This document shows positions 6,449 through 8,834 of a DNA stretch of 8,834 nt, in pieces. The first letter of the stretch is position 1; each line of letters opens with the position of its first letter. Both the position numbers and the translations under genes were made by a program. The DNA comes from an uncultured Gammaproteobacteria bacterium. GTDB lineage: Bacteria > Pseudomonadota > Gammaproteobacteria > Nitrosococcales > Methylophagaceae. A model generated the notes under the pieces. That model was not told the DNA's origin. It did no database searches and was given only the letters and a program-made list of their open reading frames with translations. Location: the NCBI GenBank assembly GCA_913058195.1, contig CAJXPP010000075.1:1-8834 (forward strand). Direction: 5' to 3'.

Positions 6449-6964
6449 ATGAACGAACAAGAACTAGAACAAAAATTGATTGCTGCCTATGACAAAATGA
6501 TGGGTAGAATCAACTCCCTTCTTAATGCTGCTGAACAACATGCACTGCCTACATTACAAAGTAATATTGCAAAGGCAAAGCAACAAGCTATTGAATTAAA
6601 AGAGATTTCACAAGAAGAAGCCGAGAAAATTGGCACTTATCTGCAGCGTGATATACACCATGCAGCAGATTACCTAAAGCAATCAGAACAAAGCTTTACC
6701 ACTTGGTTTAATTTCGACGTAGAACTTATTGAGGCCAGGATGCTAGAGGCTTTTTCAAATGTTGCAGATAAAACCCGCTTAGAGCTTGCGCGACTTGCCG
6801 TACAAGCGAAATTTTCCCAGCAGTATCATACCGGTGAAATTACAACTATCGGCACACTATCATGCGACAATTGCGCTACAACAATGCATTTCAAAAAGAC
6901 AGGTCGAATCCCACCTTGCCCAAAATGTCATAAAACACAATTTGTTCGTACTGGCTCAAAATAG
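6449..6964 (+). CDS. DUF1451 (YbeL-like) zinc-ribbon protein
   Basis: The 171-residue protein begins with a long, charged, mostly helical segment (about 1-125) and ends with a zinc ribbon made of two CxxC knuckles: Cys139/Cys142 (CDNC) and Cys157/Cys160 (CPKC). The layout and the YHTGEITTIGTLSC lead-in to the ribbon match E. coli YbeL and the PF07295 family. No reaction is known for the family. I see no signal peptide or membrane helix, so it should be cytoplasmic. It is transcribed divergently from dsbB with its own ribosome-binding site (AAAGGA). Its TAG stop directly abuts the roxA stop on the other strand. Confidence 0.85.
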   Translation: MNEQELEQKLIAAYDKMMGRINSLLNAAEQHALPTLQSNIAKAKQQAIELKEISQEEAEKIGTYLQRDIHHAADYLKQSEQSFTTWFNFDVELIEARMLEAFSNVADKTRLELARLAVQAKFSQQYHTGEITTIGTLSCDNCATTMHFKKTGRIPPCPKCHKTQFVRTGSK

Positions 6965-8137
6965 CTAATCAAGCCAATACCACCCGCCTTCTGCTATCAG
7001 CTGGCATAATAGGTTTACTATTTGCTCACTTGATTTAATCTGTTGCCAATCAGTGTGTGTAAAAGCGTTATGTTCCGTCAATAGCGGTAGATAAGAGCAG
7101 TTTTCATCATCAACAAAATATGATTCACCCGCTAGGTACACATGACCACCATCAGTGTCGGCTGACCATGCAAAACGGTGATAAAGGCTGCGTTGTAGTT
7201 CGCCTCCTTTGCCAAATAGTTCGTCAAGTTCTTGAATCGATGGCAAATCCGTCAAGCTTTCTGCTGCTAATGTTGCCAAACTAGATTTAGTCTCAGAAAC
7301 ATACTTACCCAAAGCTTGAGTTAATATTGGCTCTGCTTGATCTATAGTGTCGTGCAATAACTGCTTTAAGCGACTTATTGTTTGTGAATCAATTTCCGTT
7401 TGGTTAACCGTGATCTGTAGATCAGGATCAGAATACCGTCCCGTAGCAAGTTGCTTCTCTAATAAAGTATTAATAACAGAATCTAATAGATCGGTTTGCG
7501 ACGGTGCTCGAAACCCAATAGAAAAAGTCATGCAATCATTACGTGCCACACCATGGTGAGCAAAGTGAGGCGGTAGATATAACATATCACCTGGCTGTAA
7601 ATCCCACTCTTGGGCAGCTGTAAACTCCGTCATAATCTGTACTGATAAGCCTTCCATCAGTTCAACATCATGAATTGCTTTATCACTTACTTGCCAGTTT
7701 CTTGTTCCCATGGCTTGAAGTAAAAACACATCATAACCATCGGTATGAGGGCCAACAGTGCCGTGTTCTGGCGCATAACTTATCATTAAGTCATCACGAC
7801 GCCAATCAGGAATAAAGCGGAAGGGATCGAGCAAATACTGTACACCAGGTAGATGTTTATCAACATCCTGAACCAACATTGTCCAATGTGTCTCGGGCAG
7901 CCGAGAAAAGTCATCAACAGATAAAGGCCCATGGGTAACTTGCCATGTTCCTTCCGGTCCATTTTCTTCTATTAATCGTGATTCAATTTCTGGCTCGCAA
8001 GCAAGACCAGCTAAATCATCGGGGCTTATAGGTGATTCAAAATCAACAAAGGCTTGGCGAATTAATAAAGGCTTCTTTTGCCAATATTCATCGAGAAACT
8101 GTTGTTGGCTTAAGCCGGTATTAAAAAATGCTGCCAT
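6965..8137 (-). CDS. roxA: JmjC/cupin 2-oxoglutarate oxygenase, RoxA (YcfD)-like ribosomal protein uL16 arginine hydroxylase
   Basis: Characterised RoxA/YcfD hydroxylates an arginine of ribosomal protein uL16 using Fe(II), O2 and 2-oxoglutarate. The 390-residue product carries the facial triad in a double-stranded beta-helix core: His131 and Asp133 (GPHTDGYDVF) and His194 (PPHFAHHGVA; the adjacent His195 replaces the usual Glu). Flanking family blocks are present: QKKPLLIRQAF near the N-terminus, WTMLVQDVDKHLP, FRFIPDWRRDDLMISYA, DLQPGDMLYLPP and SIGFRAPS. The C-terminal third (about 230-390) matches the dimerisation and winged-helix region, and length is close to the E. coli protein (373). 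It is the last gene of the qmcA-nfeD-roxA run, 12 bases after nfeD, with no strong Shine-Dalgarno sequence. Substrate is inferred from family, not shown. Confidence 0.9.
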   Translation of the reverse strand: MAAFFNTGLSQQQFLDEYWQKKPLLIRQAFVDFESPISPDDLAGLACEPEIESRLIEENGPEGTWQVTHGPLSVDDFSRLPETHWTMLVQDVDKHLPGVQYLLDPFRFIPDWRRDDLMISYAPEHGTVGPHTDGYDVFLLQAMGTRNWQVSDKAIHDVELMEGLSVQIMTEFTAAQEWDLQPGDMLYLPPHFAHHGVARNDCMTFSIGFRAPSQTDLLDSVINTLLEKQLATGRYSDPDLQITVNQTEIDSQTISRLKQLLHDTIDQAEPILTQALGKYVSETKSSLATLAAESLTDLPSIQELDELFGKGGELQRSLYHRFAWSADTDGGHVYLAGESYFVDDENCSYLPLLTEHNAFTHTDWQQIKSSEQIVNLLCQLIAEGGWYWLD

Positions 8138-8149
8138 CGTTCTAAACTG

Positions 8150-8593
8150 CTAACTCACTATTTCAACATTGAAAACAACATTATTTAAACTGATTATTTT
8201 TATTTTAGTACCTGCTGGACAATCTTCACCTTCAACCTTCCAAGTCGAATCATCTACACGTACTTTTCCTTGGCCATCAACAATCGGCTCTTTTAAGGTA
8301 ATCAGCCTACCAACGTATTGTTCACCTCGGCGGTTGAGCATGGGTTCATCTGTAGTAATTGGGTTTTTACTATAATAATAACGCCACGCAATAATGCTCA
8401 GAACGGAAAGTACCGCGAATAGAAACACTTGGTATTCCCACTGCATATCTGGCATAAAAAACAGTGCAACGCCGGTTATAAATGCAGCAACAGCCATCCA
8501 TAATGCAAAAAAGGTTGGTGCAAGCATTTCAACAATGACTAACACCACGGCGAGTATCCACCAGTGCCAAAAATCAAGCATAAATACTTCCAT
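8150..8593 (-). CDS. NfeD-like membrane protein (short form)
   Basis: The 147-residue protein has three membrane helices near the N-terminus (about 8-25, 27-47 and 53-71), then a cytoplasmic OB-fold domain from about residue 85 to the end (RGEQYVGRLITLKEP, GKVRVDDSTWKVEGED and AGTKIKIISLNNVVFNVE). This is the short NfeD form that pairs with an SPFH protein, matching E. coli YbbK beside QmcA. The AGGAGG at 8604-8609 (- strand) lies ten bases before the ATG at 8593 and seven before a GTG at 8596; either could start translation, and a later ATG at 8581 is too far from it. The SPFH stop lies six bases before the ATG, so the two are translated as a pair. Confidence 0.9.
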   Translation of the reverse strand: MEVFMLDFWHWWILAVVLVIVEMLAPTFFALWMAVAAFITGVALFFMPDMQWEYQVFLFAVLSVLSIIAWRYYYSKNPITTDEPMLNRRGEQYVGRLITLKEPIVDGQGKVRVDDSTWKVEGEDCPAGTKIKIISLNNVVFNVEIVS

Positions 8594-8599
8594 CACAGA

Positions 8600-8793
8600 T
8601 TATCCTCCTTTAAATGTATTTTTAGCCAACTCTGCAATCCCACCTAGCGAGCCAATGACACTGCTCGCCTCTAATGGCATAAATATCACTTTACTATTTT
8701 CTGCAGATGCCACATATTTAAGTGATTCGATATATTTCTGAGCAACAAAATAATTAATCGCTTGAATATCACCTTTGGCAATCGCTTCTGATA
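8600..8793 (-). CDS. qmcA: SPFH/Band 7 protein QmcA, C-terminal 63 residues (5' truncated by insert end)
   Basis: QmcA is a stomatin/prohibitin-type inner-membrane scaffold associated with membrane microdomains and quality control. Only the end of the gene is in the insert. SEAIAKGDIQAINYFVAQKY, then SKVIFMPLEASSVIGSLGGI and AELAKN, match the E. coli QmcA C-terminus closely; the usual protein is about 300 residues, so the membrane anchor, the SPFH domain and most of the coiled coil are missing. The frame opens at the adapter junction with no start codon. The stop is TAA at 8600-8602, and the strong ribosome-binding site of nfeD lies inside its last codons. Confidence 0.9.
8604..8609 (-). promoter_or_regulatory. 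Shine-Dalgarno sequence of nfeD inside the qmcA 3' end
   Basis: AGGAGG on the - strand is the full anti-16S complement. It is seven bases before a GTG at 8596 and ten bases before an ATG at 8593, and it lies within the last Lys-Gly-Gly codons of qmcA. It is the strongest ribosome-binding site in the window and fixes the nfeD start to one of these two codons. Confidence 0.85.
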
Positions 8794-8834
8794 CTGTCTC
8801 TTATACACATCTGACGCTGCCGACGATCTACTCT
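8794..8834 (-). other. Nextera i5-side adapter, reverse complement (synthetic)
   Basis: Positions 8794-8812 are the mosaic end CTGTCTCTTATACACATCT, 8813-8826 the read-1 adapter complement and 8827-8834 (TCTACTCT) the complement of the same i5 index seen at the left end. It mirrors 6-46 exactly. The genomic insert ends at 8793. Confidence 0.98.

Noticed and set aside
8394..8741. A 115-codon open frame on the + strand opposite nfeD and qmcA.
   Set aside because: It lies antisense to two well-matched families, runs into their codon structure, has no ribosome-binding site and resembles no known protein.
47..8793. tRNA, rRNA, CRISPR, insertion sequence, prophage or defence genes.
   Set aside because: No cloverleaf, spaced repeats, transposase or phage motifs are visible, and the genes leave no unexplained gap longer than about 75 bases.

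Overview
The window is one insert of bacterial DNA (positions 47-8793, 8747 bp) with Illumina Nextera adapter sequence at both ends (1-46 and 8794-8834). The two outermost genes are therefore cut by library preparation, not by biology. Gene content and protein signatures (RecR, Aat, Bpt, IF-1, MSHA-type MshI/J/K, DsbB, a YbeL-like zinc-ribbon protein, a RoxA/YcfD-type oxygenase and QmcA/NfeD) point to a gammaproteobacterium of moderately low GC (about 40% by eye), plausibly aquatic or marine. I cannot name a genus from sequence alone.

Layout. On the + strand, 47-2971 is a tight run: the 3' part of recR, a degenerate EAL-HDOD signalling protein, aat and bpt. The last two overlap at an ATGA. 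infA (IF-1) follows behind its own likely promoter. At 3319-5886 is a compact four-gene block of inner-membrane/periplasmic pilus-assembly proteins: an MshI (PilM-like) protein, a PilN-like protein, MshJ (PilO/GspM-like) and MshK (PilP/GspC-like). It stops without the secretin or ATPase genes that follow mshK in known MSHA loci. It converges on dsbB (- strand, 5898-6380). A divergent intergenic region separates dsbB from a DUF1451 zinc-ribbon gene on the + strand (6449-6964). That gene abuts, stop codon to stop codon, a - strand operon reading qmcA (partial), nfeD, roxA (8793 down to 6965).

How the genes work together. Aat and Bpt add leucine or phenylalanine to N-terminal basic or acidic residues and mark proteins for ClpS/ClpAP. 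They sit next to infA as in many gammaproteobacteria, but clpA and clpS are not in the window. The Msh block would form the alignment subcomplex of a type IV (MSHA-like) pilus. QmcA and NfeD form the usual SPFH/NfeD membrane pair. RoxA hydroxylates ribosomal protein uL16 in characterised relatives.

I found no RNA genes, CRISPR arrays, insertion sequences or phage genes. The genes are mostly conserved housekeeping and pilus functions. The most notable points are the adapter-derived ends (including a false start for recR), the truncated MSHA-like block and its PilN-like gene with a preserved PilM-docking-like motif. I see no clearly new biological system.
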